Source: Immersiella caudata (Eukaryota; Ascomycota; Sordariomycetes; Sordariales; Lasiosphaeriaceae). Taken from it: a stretch of 64,000 nt of DNA. A model generated the notes under the pieces. The model saw only the letters and a program-made list of their open reading frames with translations, was not told where the DNA came from and searched no databases. Location of the stretch: positions 8,680,001 through 8,744,000 of the forward strand of contig JAULSU010000001.1 of assembly GCA_030512335.1 (NCBI GenBank). Direction: 5' to 3'. The position numbers were made by a program, and so were the translations under genes. Positions 34,048-44,894 of the stretch are shown in pieces. How positions within the stretch are numbered: the first letter of the stretch is position 1; each line of letters begins with the position of its first letter.

Positions 34048-35241
34048 GTTCTCGCTTCCGGTGATGTGTCGATAGTGGATTAATTGACTATAAAATCCTT
34101 CGTTCGCTCTGCAGGCAAGTCTTCGGCCCGGTTTCTAGCCAGGCCTGAATGAGTTGTGTCTGATCAAGATCATTAGGTATGACGGGCACTACCTCCCCTT
34201 TAGAAACTCGCCGTTATTTTATGTACTTGACGTTGAAGAAACAATGTAATTCATTCCAGCAAAGACTTTTGTCGCTGGGTAGGCAGACATAGCCGCTCAG
34301 TATTTCATTGATTGTGACGGCATAGCAGGAAGGAATTACAAGAATCTGGGGATCGTTCCTGCCTCAGAGCCAAAATAAAAACTGCCGGGACTTCTTTCAT
34401 GGGCTGCAATTTGACAAACCGCATTGTTGTTTACCGAAAGGCTCTTCAAAGGCCACTAAGTAGTGTCCTATTGATCAAAAACCGCCTCGCGCGTCGTGAT
34501 GATCAAAGAGATTGTCCCGAGGCTTACCTAACGCCCCAAACCGCTACGATGAGATCTTAGTTGTACAGACAGTGTGAATTTCCTGTTGAGCCTCTTGTGG
34601 CGAACAGGCCGCCACAGCAGTGGCCTGAATTTGAAATGCACCGAAAACCAATCAATCAGCCATCGGTGGCGAGCACGAACCGAGACATTGTCCCGGAATG
34701 GGACCGGGCTGTGCCGCACAGCCCCTGACCGAGGATTTCTAGGCCCCGATAAAACACTTCGTTCCGTGGTCCATCTGCTGAGGACCAGACAAAGCTTACT
34801 CTATCTTGTTCATCGCTAACCCACTTCCAGCAGTCGATGCCGAAACCGTCAGTGTGAGTTCCGCAAGTGCCAAGCATGGATACCCCCCGAGAAACCGGCT
34901 CGATCTCGACTTTCGGTCCCGCTACCAAGCAGATGGGGGGGCCCAGGGACAACTTGAGCCTACGACGTGGCAGTCAGCGACAGAAGAGTCTTCCGCCGAG
35001 GTTGGCCAGCAGAGGTATTCGAGGTGCAGCCCCTGACTGGCAGGGGGACTTGGAGTTCGGACACAGGATCCCCCTCACCGGGTGATAAGAAAAGTACGCA
35101 GGATGCTTTTTAGGGAGCGCACCATGCAGCCCATTTAGGGAGTACGGGCCTACGAGCGAGTCTTCACGGGCTGAAGAGGGAATCCACCGGGAGATTTTTG
35201 ATGTTTCGTTTGCTCAGATGAGCTGCGACGGCGACTCTCAG
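34048..35241. other. 1.2-kb region without a clear gene
   Basis: Upstream of the 2EXR gene (-). A short minus-strand frame at 34656-34952 has no supporting features. The right end may contain eroded 5' exons of the membrane-protein relic that begins near 35242. Confidence 0.4.
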
Positions 35242-35988
35242 CGGGCTATACTACCTCACCATCAAGTTGCACCAGGGAAGGACTTTGACGACTCGGGGGC
35301 AAAAACTTGCGTTTGACGCAATCGTTGTGGGTCTCAGCATAGGTCTGGGGCTCAACATTACCGCATCGCTCAGAGAAATTGCAATCTACGTACGGTGGTA
35401 GTTTCTGGGCAAGAAGCAGCTGCATATTCGAAAAGTATGGAAAGGCCTTAGTCTGAGGACCTTGAGCTAGAGGCTAATTCTGTGATGTTTAGACCATACA
35501 CCTGACATCGATGCCCAGGCTATCCAGACCGGAATCTCGGCTCTGAGCTTTACTTTCCAAGCTGACCCGGGGATCGAAGACATCTACCTTGACTCTTCTG
35601 TGGGAACCGTTACCATCTCTAACATGAGCGATTTCGCCCACATCGGGCGATTCAACGGCGGAGCAGGTCCCCAGCTGCTAGCAGCCCACATACTGTGCGA
35701 CATCGGCAGCAACTACAACATCTCCACCCTCCCATCGCTCCCCGTGACCGGTGAGCCGGTAGCTCGTTATCCAGCTTCCATCTGGGATGGCGAGGTTCCC
35801 AGTGGGCGTACACCTTCCTCTACTCGGCCCCCGTCCACCACTCACTGGATTTCAACTACCTCTAAGTATTTTCTAACGAGTTAGCGCGCTCCCCCGGCGT
35901 ATGCGCCACTCCACAGTACGACTTCGCCATCAACAAGACCGCCAGGGCGGTTTCCATTCGCCAGATCGACACCCACTCTGAGAGATGA
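35242..35988 (+). pseudogene. Relic of a fungal multi-pass membrane protein gene
   Basis: From 35242 a convincing membrane-protein frame reads YYLTIKLHQGRTLTTRGQKL, then a hydrophobic helix (IVVGLSIGLGLNITASLREI), then YVRW and a TAG at 35399 exactly where a second Trp is expected before FLGKKQL. A later exon-like frame from 35492 gives DIDAQAIQTGISALSFTF, then DPGIEDIYLDSSVGTVTISNMSDFAHIGRF, and a third piece (35886-35988) gives GVCATPQYDFAINKTARAVS. The three blocks, in order and separated by intron-like gaps, look like one gene of a Sordariomycete family of large surface or membrane proteins, but start, end and at least one codon are lost. The TGG-to-TAG change is a single G-to-A transition. 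Confidence 0.5.
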
Positions 35989-36940
35989 GGTAGTGGTTAG
36001 GCCCGTCGGTGAATGGAAACGATCTTGCTACCAGGGTGAGGCACGAAAGGACAAGAAAGGACGAAGTAGACCATATTCTACCATAGAGGCGGCTAGTTAC
36101 CGTAGCTGAGAATATTAGAACGCCTGGGTAGAATCCCAGTCCGGTCAGTTCAGGATCTTTCACTTGCATCGGTGTTGACTGCGGATCAGGTAATCATTTC
36201 GGAATTCGGCTTGCATCTCCCAACCTTCAAAGACATCATGGTACAACTGCATCAGCATTGACAATTTGATGGTGCGTTGAAGTTTGGCCCCCACGGCGGC
36301 ACCCACCCTCCGAAGAGCTTCCGGGGGCCATGTTTGCTATCGCTGATGTCTCCAAACGCCACGTCTGGCGGCTAAACTCTGCCTGTTTGCTTCTCTGCGT
36401 ACCGCGCTGAGTAGGTAGCCGGCTAACGTCATCTAGCCGACGAGTCGTGTGTGTGGTGAAAGGGCCCAGACCGGGCTTCGGGTGTGGGGGCAACCGGGTC
36501 GGCAACCGGGTCGCCTTCCGAGACAACATCCAGGCCTACATCCGCGCTTCGGGGTCTGACATCGGCTGATGGCATAATCCGTACACCTTGTCGGTTCAAA
36601 ATGGGGAAGGCCGTACCGACGTTGGAGGCAAGATGACGATGATTGGCCTGGTCGCTGATGTGATGGTGTACCTGTCGGGGATGGGACTCAGCGAGGGAAG
36701 TGCACTGACTTTTGGTGAATCGAGGCAAGAGAGTTTTGAGTTCATGTATGTCATTCAATCCGAACCAATGGAAACACCGTGACCGCTGATTTGATGGCGA
36801 CGACCTGTATACCCCTGACGATGCTCTACCAAAAGTCCCCCCTTAGCCTCAGCTGAACGCAATGCAACGCCGTCAATCCAAAATGCAAGCAGCGATGCCT
36901 CCCATGCCATATTACCCAGCCTTTCCGCCCCCCGGCTTTA
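35989..36940. other. Intergenic region, nothing recognised
   Basis: About 950 bases between the membrane-protein relic and the 3' end of the carbonic anhydrase gene (-). The minus-strand frames at 36236-36758 lack protein-like composition. Confidence 0.4.
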
Positions 36941-37802
36941 CTAGAGGGTGTCCGCGATGTGCTGCAAGAGGTTGACTTCCCCGGGGTTGTTCTGCGTATA
37001 CCTCGCGTTGAACTTGAGCACGCCCTTGAAAGCATTGAAAGCCTTCGTGTCAACCGACAGTGGCTGCGCACTGACAGTCCACGCCACACCTTCAGAGCAA
37101 GGGGGAGTGGTAAGCGAGCCAGAGTATCTGGTTCTAGTCAGTGGAAGTGTACAGGTGCGCTAGAAACAGCTCAACTCACTGATACGTCCCGTGCTTCTTG
37201 AAATGCCTCTCCAGCCTAGCAAAGTCCAAAGGCTTCGTGGTAGTCTCGTTGCCACGCTGTGGAATCTCGCCGAGCGAAGAGGCCAGAGCGCCTAGGGGCT
37301 CGAAGCTGGTACCGCCAATGTCGATGACGAAGCCCACCACGGACAGGGATGCATCTTCGGCCTGGAAGACAAAGTGCACTTCCAGGGGATAGTACACGCC
37401 GTTGATGGAATGCTCGGAGGGGCTGTGGAAGTGGAACTGGATGAGGTTCGAGGTTTTGCCCTGCTTGACGAGGGTGCCGTTGGCGCCCATCACCTCGACC
37501 GTGGTGCCCAAGTTGATGAACTCGGCGCCCTTTGGTGCGTTCGATAGCGAGATTTGCGGGTTCGAGGATGGAGAGGCCAAAAGGAAGGGTTGTGAGAGGT
37601 CGATGGGGGATTGGTGCGTCCCCTTGGCGCACATCTCATTGGTGGTCTGGTTGAGGTTGAACCAGTTCAGGGGTCCGGTCAAACCGTGGTACCCAAACGT
37701 CGGGGGTGCAAGTTGTTCGGCGCGCGGGAAAAGGCTTGTCCCGTGATGTTCGTGCGCGAGGGCGCCCGCCAGGAGTGGGAGGATGGACAGGAAACGCGCC
37801 AT
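36941..37802 (-). CDS. Secreted alpha-type carbonic anhydrase
   Basis: Exons 37802-37180 and 37127-36941 give about 269 residues. The intron (donor GTGAGT, acceptor ACCAG, 52 nt) splits a Gln codon so that HGTYQ joins YSGSLTTPPCSEGV. The ATG at 37802 leads a signal peptide (MARFLSILPLLAGALA); the upstream in-frame extension is unsupported. Zinc ligands of the alpha class are present: H124 and H126 in QFHFHSPSEH and H143 in LEVHFVF, with the gate Glu130. The substrate-binding strand SGSLTTPPCSEGVAWTV carries the conserved Thr and a Cys that can pair with Cys58. HQSPIDL near residue 63 is also conserved. It hydrates carbon dioxide outside the cell; secreted alpha-CAs are frequent in filamentous fungi. 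The first 20 residues are His-rich after the signal. Confidence 0.93.
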
Positions 37803-39751
37803 GACTGCCGAGAAAACAAGCTTTGTGAGATGTCGATCAACGCAAAAGGAGAGGACGACTTTCTGCTGTTTCACAGCTCCCTGAAGCAGAAGCCCTGGGA
37901 CAAAAGTCTTGGGAATGACGGACTTTAAAAAGACATGGAAAGAGCGCAACGGTCAACAAAGTTTGAGTTCTAGAGCTGTTGCGACGCAATTTAGCACCTT
38001 TCGATTATCGTGGCTGCGAGAATTGCCCAGCAAATGCGTACGGAGCTGGCCCCAATTGGGCAGTGAAGGCCCAGCGGGTATGGGGCCCCCAGGTCACGCC
38101 GAAGCCACCGCCGAGCCGGATCGGCGAGAAATGAGGAACGTGGTCGAAGCCAAGGCCTTTGCGGTAAGATCAGCGCCGCGCTCGGCGTGCGGCCAGGCCA
38201 AGGTGGCTGCTGCCGGACCGGGATGTCCTGTTGCCAAGATTCGTCACTTTTATTTTGCGCGCTTTCTTATCTCAGTTTGTGCTTTCTGCTGCCAGCACCG
38301 CTTCGAGTTTGCACGTCAAATTTTGGATCTCAGTCAGGCGCCCAGGAGTCGAGATGAAGGATTCTCAGTCAGTCAGGGCATTATTGCGGTCTGTCCCGAG
38401 CCGTCTTAATAAGTCGGCCTCGGAGTGCGCGGCAGCACAGTGTTCTCTTGTGATTGTCCAAGTCATTGTATGACGTGCGCTGCAAGGACAGCCAAACTCG
38501 AGGTCCCGGGCGCGGCGAGAATGATCAATTATGACTGTGTATCGTGACATGACATGCTCGACTTTGTCGCATCTCGTCTCGGACTCTGCGTGCACGCAAT
38601 TGGTGTGATGATTGTTGGCTCAGGCTTTCAGCTGGCCACCGCAGGTGAGCTGGTGACAGTGCTCGTTAACTCCCGAAAAGGAAGGATGCTGACACTGCAA
38701 ATTTCGGGCCGCGTCGCACGGCTTCAACTCCAAGAAACGGGACGCAAGAGACGTCCAGGTGCCCAGCGAAATGCGTGGATAGCCTCAATTGACATCCCGG
38801 CTTGGGGCAAACGGCAGTGCCATCTTGCTCACATTTTCCTGGCGCAGTCGTGGAGAAGGCGAAGCAATTCCAACTTGAGCCGGAGTGTCGTTCTCCGCAG
38901 CGGAGGAGGTTCAAAGTTGTCCAGGACCCCGACGGGACCGTGATCAGGGGTCGTCGCCGTGGCAGGGGTCGGGAGATTTCGCTGTCGTCTGCCGTTTCTC
39001 CGCACCCGCTACCAAGAAACCAAGAAACGGCTATCAGGAACGGTTGAACGCCATCCTCGCGGGACGCAGGACGAGAATGCACTAAATAGATTTGATGCGA
39101 CGGGAAGGCTTCACTAATATGATCGGGTGAAACATTATCTTCGACCCGCTGTATCTCATCCAGGCTTAGAATCCCAAATCGCGTCGCATGCACTCGCTGC
39201 AAAAAAATAAAAATCTGATGGCGAATGTGCGACAGGGAAAGCCACGGTCGGTCAGCACTAGAGCGGCCGACCCGCCATTTCATTTCCAATAGCCCAGTGG
39301 GGAGGAAGGAAGCAAGCGAGCCAGTGGCAGGCGGCCAAAACCAGCCCTATGGGTCCAGCACCAATCGGCCACGCAGGCTGCGCCACGTCGGCCAGCATGC
39401 TGTCAGCCAAATTTAGGCCGGAACAACGGACAGCCAAAGTCTCTCGTGAGATTCCGCTGCCGTCAAAGGCAAGTATTATTAACTCTGCGCCCAAAAAGTG
39501 GTCGGATAACAACGAACCCAGCAAACTGGCTGCCTGCGCCTCTTTACTGATTAGATCCCGCACAAACAACTGTCAGCGGGGGAGGGAAGGAGCGATGGGC
39601 ACGTTATAATAAGTATCGACGTGCAGCGCTCTCTGGGGAAACCTTTCTGTCTCAAACACAACATACATCATCGAGTGGGGCGCTTGTTTATTTCCTAGTC
39701 ATTCCCTCCCGTCCCGATCTTGCCAAGAGGATCCTCATTCAATCGCGCAGC
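37803..39751. other. 2-kb divergent promoter region
   Basis: Between the carbonic anhydrase (-) and the Rds1-like gene (+). The longest frame (38666-39289, -) has random-looking composition with many Arg, Ser and Cys and no splice support. Contains the TATA-like element near 39604. No repeat or RNA gene recognised. Confidence 0.5.
39604..39613 (+). promoter_or_regulatory. TATA-like element of the Rds1-like gene
   Basis: TTATAATAAG lies about 140 bases upstream of the ATG at 39752, at a plausible distance for a fungal TATA element. Confidence 0.4.
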
Positions 39752-40962
39752 ATGTATTTCCCGACTGTTTTGTCCGCCGTCACGGCTGTTGCGGGTCTGG
39801 CAGCTGCCGCTCCGGCGGGCCATGCACCACCAGCCGGCGCGGCCCCGACTCCGTTTGTCATCCCCACTGATGACGGATTCCCGAACCCGAACCCAGACCA
39901 GCTCAAGGTCATCCAGCAAATCGCCGACGGCACCCTCTCCAACGCGGCGCCACCCGCCAAGATCAACGAGAGCTCGTTCCCCGTGTTCCAGCTCATCTCC
40001 TTCAACGAGCAGTTTGAAGTCGCCTTTTTCTCGTCGCTCATTTACAATGTCACCAACGATGTTCCGGGATTTGCCCTAAAGAACCCCAAAAAGAAGGACG
40101 AGCTGCTTGACATCCTCGAGACCGTGTTGGCTGTATGCATCTTCCCTGAACTTCGTACCCACATTTTCTGTGACTAACAGCCCCGCAGCAAGAGAAACTG
40201 CACGCCATCAACGCAGGAAAGACGCTCGCCAACTTCAAGCAATTCGTGCCCGTCCCCTGCAAATACCAGTTCCCCACCGCCAACATCTACGATGCCATCG
40301 CCCTTGCCGATCGCTTCACCGCCCTCGTCATGGGCACCCTCCAAGACGCCGCGCAGACCCTGGCCCGCAACGGTGACGTTGGCCCCGTCCGCGGCGTTGC
40401 CTCCTCCCTCGGCCAGGAAGGCCAGCAAGACGGCTTCTACCGCATCCTCCTCTCCAAGAAGCCCTCCGAGAAGCCCTTCCTCACCACCAACGTCGCTGCC
40501 TTTGCCTTCTCGGCTCTGCAGCAGTTCATCGTCCCTGGCTCGTGCCCCTTCCCCCTGAGCAACATCAAGCTGCCCATCTTCACTCCTCTCCAAGTCCTCA
40601 CCGGCGCCGGCGGCTTCGACGTTGAGGCCCGCGACCAGCACATTGCCTACAAGGTTGACCTTACTGGTGTTTCGACTGCCGATGCCCACATTGGCAAGTC
40701 GGACCTGTGGATCACCTACTTCTCGGGCCAGCTTCTGCCCATCTCGATGCCTATTGTCAACGTTAAGTGGAGCGGTCGCGTTGCCACATTTGAGGCCGAG
40801 TTTCCCTTCAGCGCCAACGAGATGGTTGGGCTTTCGGTTGCGGCCTTGACCACATCGGGCAAGTTTACTTCGCCGGGTGAGGTCGTTGGAGCTACGTTGG
40901 CTGCGCCTGGTTTGATCCAGGTTGATGATCGGGTCAAGAGCTGGGACGGCTTCAAGCTTTGA
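39752..40962 (+). CDS. Rds1-like secreted ferritin-fold (stress/desiccation-type) protein
   Basis: Exons 39752-40132 and 40189-40962 give about 384 residues; the 56-nt intron (GTATGC...CGCAG) is phase 0. The start MYFPTVLSAVTAVAGLAAAAP is a signal peptide, followed by a Pro/Ala linker. The body matches the ferritin-like domain of fungal Rds1/late-sexual-development proteins. A helix with FPVFQLISFNEQFEVAFFSSLIYNV comes first, then KKDELLDILETVLA, then QEKLHAINAG and a long helical region. The C-terminal beta-rich part (GGFDVEARDQHIAYKVDLTG to WDGFKL) is typical of the group. The ExxH di-iron motifs of true ferritins are only partly present (EKLHA). Members are stress- and starvation-regulated in fission yeast and filamentous fungi; the molecular activity is not known. 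Confidence 0.85.
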
Positions 40963-41501
40963 GTTTTGTCAACTGCAAGGAGTTAATGGGCATGTAATTT
41001 GTGCTGCATTGGATGGAGTTTGGTCACTTTGGTTGCATTGGCGGGTTGGCTTGGCATTAATGTTTTGCAATGGATTATGTAGTGTCTTGGCGGATAGGTA
41101 ACCTTAATGAGAACCCAGCTCATGGTTCACGAACCTGGCTTCCCCGCCCTTCGCATCATGTGGTTCTCAATCCTTGCATTGTCCTTTCGTCCGCCATCCG
41201 GCTGACAGGCGCAACTTCTGGTCCTGTGATTCCAAAACCCCACCCGGTGGCTGCGGTTCTCGCCGGGATGAACCCTGCTCATGTCACCAACCCCTCTTCA
41301 CTTCACATACACCGTTACACTGTGATACTGGTTAAAATAAGTGATTGTCTGAGTTTTCATTTTACTAAATCATGCATCATATTCCCGCTCACTGCATCTC
41401 GCGGGAACCAGGCCGCCAAGTCCCCCTCCATGTCTGGCTTGTCGAGGGCTGAGTCTGCCTCACAAAGTGAATCACAGCGACGCCTGTCAGGGCTGGGACA
41501 T
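40963..41501. other. Intergenic region between convergent genes
   Basis: 540 bases between the 3' ends of the Rds1-like gene (+) and the small hypothetical gene (-). Nothing recognised. Confidence 0.45.
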
Positions 41502-41927
41502 TCACTTCTCAGCCTCCATCTCATCCCTCTTTCGTGCCTCAACAAGCTTCTGACGAGCAAGGTCCCGCTGCTCCATCATGGAAACCATCTGGCCCAACAA
41601 CCGGTGAAGACTTCGGACACGGCTCTCGACATCCTTGTCCTTGTCTTGCATGTGCATCTTGGTCGCCAGAGGGAGGAGCTGGTCAAGATTGTCATTGTTT
41701 AGAAGGGGAGAAAGCGAGCGGCCGTCTGTGCCATTCCGCTCGAGGTGCTGCAGCAGGAAATGCTGACACAGATCGGTCTTGATGCCTTGGTGATCGGGCT
41801 CCTGGTCGGAGGGGCCCGGGACGCCGGAACCATCAATGAAGATATCTTCGCGGGTCTCGGAGTCAACAAAGACGATGCTCTCCGTGTCAAAGTGTAGCCC
41901 AATGGCAAGCTTCGTATCGACAACCAT
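41502..41927 (-). CDS. Small acidic hypothetical protein with C-terminal coiled coil
   Basis: Intron-free frame of 141 residues starting MVVDTKLAIGLHFDTESIVF. I do not recognise it. The N-terminal half is acidic with alternating hydrophobics (beta-like); the C-terminal third (DKDVESRVRSLHRLLGQM through DLARQKLVEARKRDEMEAEK) is strongly helical and charged, likely a coiled coil ending at the stop. No signal peptide or membrane segment is present. Support comes from sensible composition, a TATA-like element about 150 bases upstream of the ATG, and an isolated position with UTR-like flanks. It could also be the intact part of a larger gene, but flanking frames are closed. Confidence 0.5.
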   Translation of the reverse strand: MVVDTKLAIGLHFDTESIVFVDSETREDIFIDGSGVPGPSDQEPDHQGIKTDLCQHFLLQHLERNGTDGRSLSPLLNNDNLDQLLPLATKMHMQDKDKDVESRVRSLHRLLGQMVSMMEQRDLARQKLVEARKRDEMEAEK

Positions 41928-42395
41928 CTTGACGGTGTGGATTTGTAGATTTGACAGTCGCCTAGTGAGGATAGGTTCCGGTTCGGGTGGATGGTTGAGC
42001 TATATCTTAGTGGATTATGATAAAAATGAACGAAGTAGAAAGTAGTAGATCGTGTTCAGCAAGCCCATTGTCGCCTTTTATGCCCGGCACAAGTTTAAGG
42101 AAGGAAACTTTGCAAGTGATGCGGCATAATACCTTGTTGCGAGTAACAGCGGCATTGTTTCACTGCTCGCATCTGAGGCAGCCAATGCACAAAGATGGCC
42201 AAGATGAGTCCATCAGCTGGACAAAGACAGAACTCGGATGGCAATATGTGGCTTGAGGCACCCAGTTACCAGTCACTGGCATTCCACCTAACAATGCTTT
42301 TGTGCTCCAAGGAACCCCACCACAAGGAAGAATCACCCCTGTTGGCATGCAGCAGAGTCCTGTAAGTGACCAGGCTATATTCTCAGATCCTCCAC
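41928..42395. other. Intergenic region with TATA-like element
   Basis: About 470 bases between the small gene and the end of the terpene-synthase relic. On the minus strand CATAAAAG at 42082-42075 could be the TATA element of the small gene. Confidence 0.4.
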
Positions 42396-43774
42396 TCAGA
42401 ATGCCTTTGTTGTGATCTGCAGGCCCGCTGGCTCGGTCACATCTAAACTCTCCCGCACCACCAGCCCGTCCGAGTCCTTCTCGGTGTCCCACTCCCTGCC
42501 ATCCCTTGCTGCCGGAGGCAACATCAAAAGTTCGCCTTCGTCTTGAACCTTTGGTCCCTCCAGTCCAAAGTATCGCTGAGACTCAAAATGCTAACAGTCA
42601 TTCCCCTTTGCCCACTCGCCCAGTCCCTCCACATATCTGTCGGCTCGACGGCTGATTTCCTCACCCCACTGCTCACGCATGCTTTTGACTTCCTCCCGGC
42701 AAACCAGGAAGTCGAACACCAGTGATTCGTGGAAATACCCATCCATGCAACGGCATCCGGAAGGTTGAGATTCTTTCCGTGCATGACATCCGTGATGATG
42801 TTGTGGAGCTCATGACCTCGACGGCACTCGATATTGTATGAGTACATCCTGCGACAAGAGCGGTCAGCATGCCGCCTTCGTCGGGCCTTCAATTGACCAT
42901 AGACCTGTGCCGTGGTAAACGAGGTGACGTACATTAATACTGAAAACACTCTGCATCACAATCTCACGGAGCCTGACCAGGAGCGGGTGCATGTAGACCT
43001 CCTCGGGGAAGTCCAAATCCAACTCGATCATGGTGAAGGTCGGGAAATATCCGCTTGTTAGGCGACGTACGGCCCAGTAATCGTCAATAGTGCGGACTCG
43101 GTCAGTTGCGCGGTCGTGAGCCTGCTGTACGCAGCCGTTGGCGTATTCTTCCATGGTCTGGAGAAAGTGCCTTTGGGACATGGGTGATGCTAGAGGAAGC
43201 GCTCGGGACCAGAATCTCGGTCAAAGTTAGCGAGCACGGCGAGGAGCAGGGGATAATGGTATTTGGGTGCCTTACTAGCGGCCCAGCTCCCCCAACGGAA
43301 TCTCACCCGCTGGTCGAGGCTTGTGCCGGTGGTGGAGGGCGTCGATCATGGTGTCCGCAAGCTCTCGAACCCCAACCCCGTTCTCGACGTCCGTGTACTC
43401 GTCAAAAGCATAGAACAGAATCATGAGCCCGCATCCAACCCTAGCTTACTCTGCCAAGGGTGGGAGTGTCAATCAACTTGCGCCGGGATGTATATACCGA
43501 AAGGAATTGACATACTTGGATTCATCTTCGGGTATGACAACATGGCCAGCCAGTCTTAAATAGGTCAGCCCATAGTGCCAAGGAAGGCTACCCAAGGTTG
43601 TAACTCACGAAAGTTGCATCTATGAAAAGCGTCGTATGGCTTGCCTTCGAAGAGGCTGAAGTGGCGAAGCCATTCTCGGCTTGCCGCCCTTACTGCGCGG
43701 TAGTGAGAATTCAACTGCCTCTTGAAGGGCCAGTTGGCCATGAAATCCGGGATCTTGACTTTGACGGCAGCCAT
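42396..43774 (-). pseudogene. Decayed class I terpene synthase
   Basis: Exons can be followed from MAAVKVKIPDFMANWPFKRQ (43774) through the intron at 43608 to WLAMLSYPKMNPS, then VGCGLMILFYAFDEYTDVENG with the metal-binding motif DEYTD. Next comes DALHHRHKPRPAGEIPLGELGR, then FWSRALPLASPMSQRHF, DRVRTIDDYWAVRRLTSGYFPTF, and the second metal site read as N|D...MYSYNIE. The end is HNIITDVMHG, YVEGLGEWAKGNDC, HFESQRYFG. Lesions: the codon split over the 60-nt intron 43216-43275 is TA|A where CAA (Gln of RQFW) is expected. Two bases seem missing at N-D-M (about 42854). One base is out of register near 42728. TAG at 42591 replaces the Trp of CWxFES. The fold is that of pentalenene/aristolochene-type sesquiterpene cyclases; the product of the ancestral gene is unknown. 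Confidence 0.8.
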
Positions 43775-44392
43775 AGTGCTCGTGCAAAAGAGAGTTGGAT
43801 GACTTCCTCGGTAGAGTGTGAGTCCACGTTGGAAGCCAGAGAGGAGATATGGTGAAGAGGGGGAGATCCCCTGGTGCTTTTATGCTCATCACGGGTCGGG
43901 TATAACACCCCATTCACTTGGTCATTAGGCCACGGGAACTCCTATTTCAATTCACTCAAGGCCTGCTACTTACGTCGGAGATCATGCAATGGTCTTTGTC
44001 TCTGTCCTATCTGATGCTCCATTCACTTCGGCGCGTGCGGTGGGAAATGACCGAAACCAGGGCCAGCAGGAGTATTGGACGAAGAGATAAAAGAAATTCC
44101 CCACCGGTCCGGCTGAGGCAGGATATCAGTCAATCCGACTTTGTGACAAGGGTGAGTTTCAATCCATATCAGGCCTGGGATGTATCCCTGCTCCGGTCCC
44201 CGTGGCCCAAGGAATGTTCATTGGCCTATTCATCATTTGTGCGCCGAGTCTGGGCAGATAGGCTTTCCCTTTTGGAATCTCAAATACATGACGCTGCTTT
44301 CTCTGGCCACATTCTCACGCAGCTGTCTGACCACCTTTGACGGACAGAAGACCACGGGGGACGGCCTAGTTTGTAAGCGCAGGAGCCCCGCT
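43775..44392. other. Promoter side of the terpene-synthase relic
   Basis: About 620 bases with only unsupported short frames. Nothing else recognised. Confidence 0.4.
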
Positions 44393-44623
44393 TTAATTAG
44401 TGATGATTGAAGGAATCTCGGTCTCCGATTCAACCTCATCCTCGATGGAAGAAAGGAGGCTCTCAAAATCGATGCCGGTGCTCGAAGGCGTGAGACCGAT
44501 TATGGTGCTGGTGCCAACGCTCGTGGGAAAAGTAAGGCCCGGCGGCGTGTAGCCGCAAAACTCCTCCCAGACGCCGTGGAATTCCGGAGCATACCTGGGT
44601 CCGCAACGAATGCAGCCGCATGT
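44393..44623 (-). other. Possible orphan 3' exon of a small Cys-containing protein
   Basis: After a good 3' splice site on the minus strand (branch GGCTGAC, acceptor CCGCAG at 44624) a frame of about 76 codons reads TCGCIRCGPRYAPEFHGVW, then EEFCGYTPPGL, a Ser/Thr/Ile-rich stretch and an acidic tail (SIEDEVESETEIPSIITN) to TAA at 44393. Composition is protein-like, but no fitting upstream exon was found in the 270 bases before the MFS gene's stop. It may be a terminal exon of an unannotated small gene or a relic. Confidence 0.25.
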
Positions 44624-44894
44624 CTGCGGATTCAGGTACCATGGTCAGCCAACCGCCTGTAGACAGCTAGGACTCGAGTTGCACTCTACTGCTACGCACA
44701 AATAAGAGGTGTCGGAAAGCTAGCTTCAAATGAATGCAAAAAAAGAATTGCATGAGGGCGAGCCGCCGTCACTGGCAACTCCTCATCTATCATCTACTCA
44801 CTACTATGCGTTCTAAATGCAAATGCACCGCTAAACCTAGCAAACCCGCTCAAAACACCGCCAATGCCGCATGAAACGCTGCATAAACCCACTC

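Noticed and set aside
38666..39289. Minus-strand ORF of 207 codons in the carbonic anhydrase/Rds1 intergenic region
   Set aside because: No conserved pattern, Cys/Arg/Ser-rich random composition, no splice links or promoter-like context.
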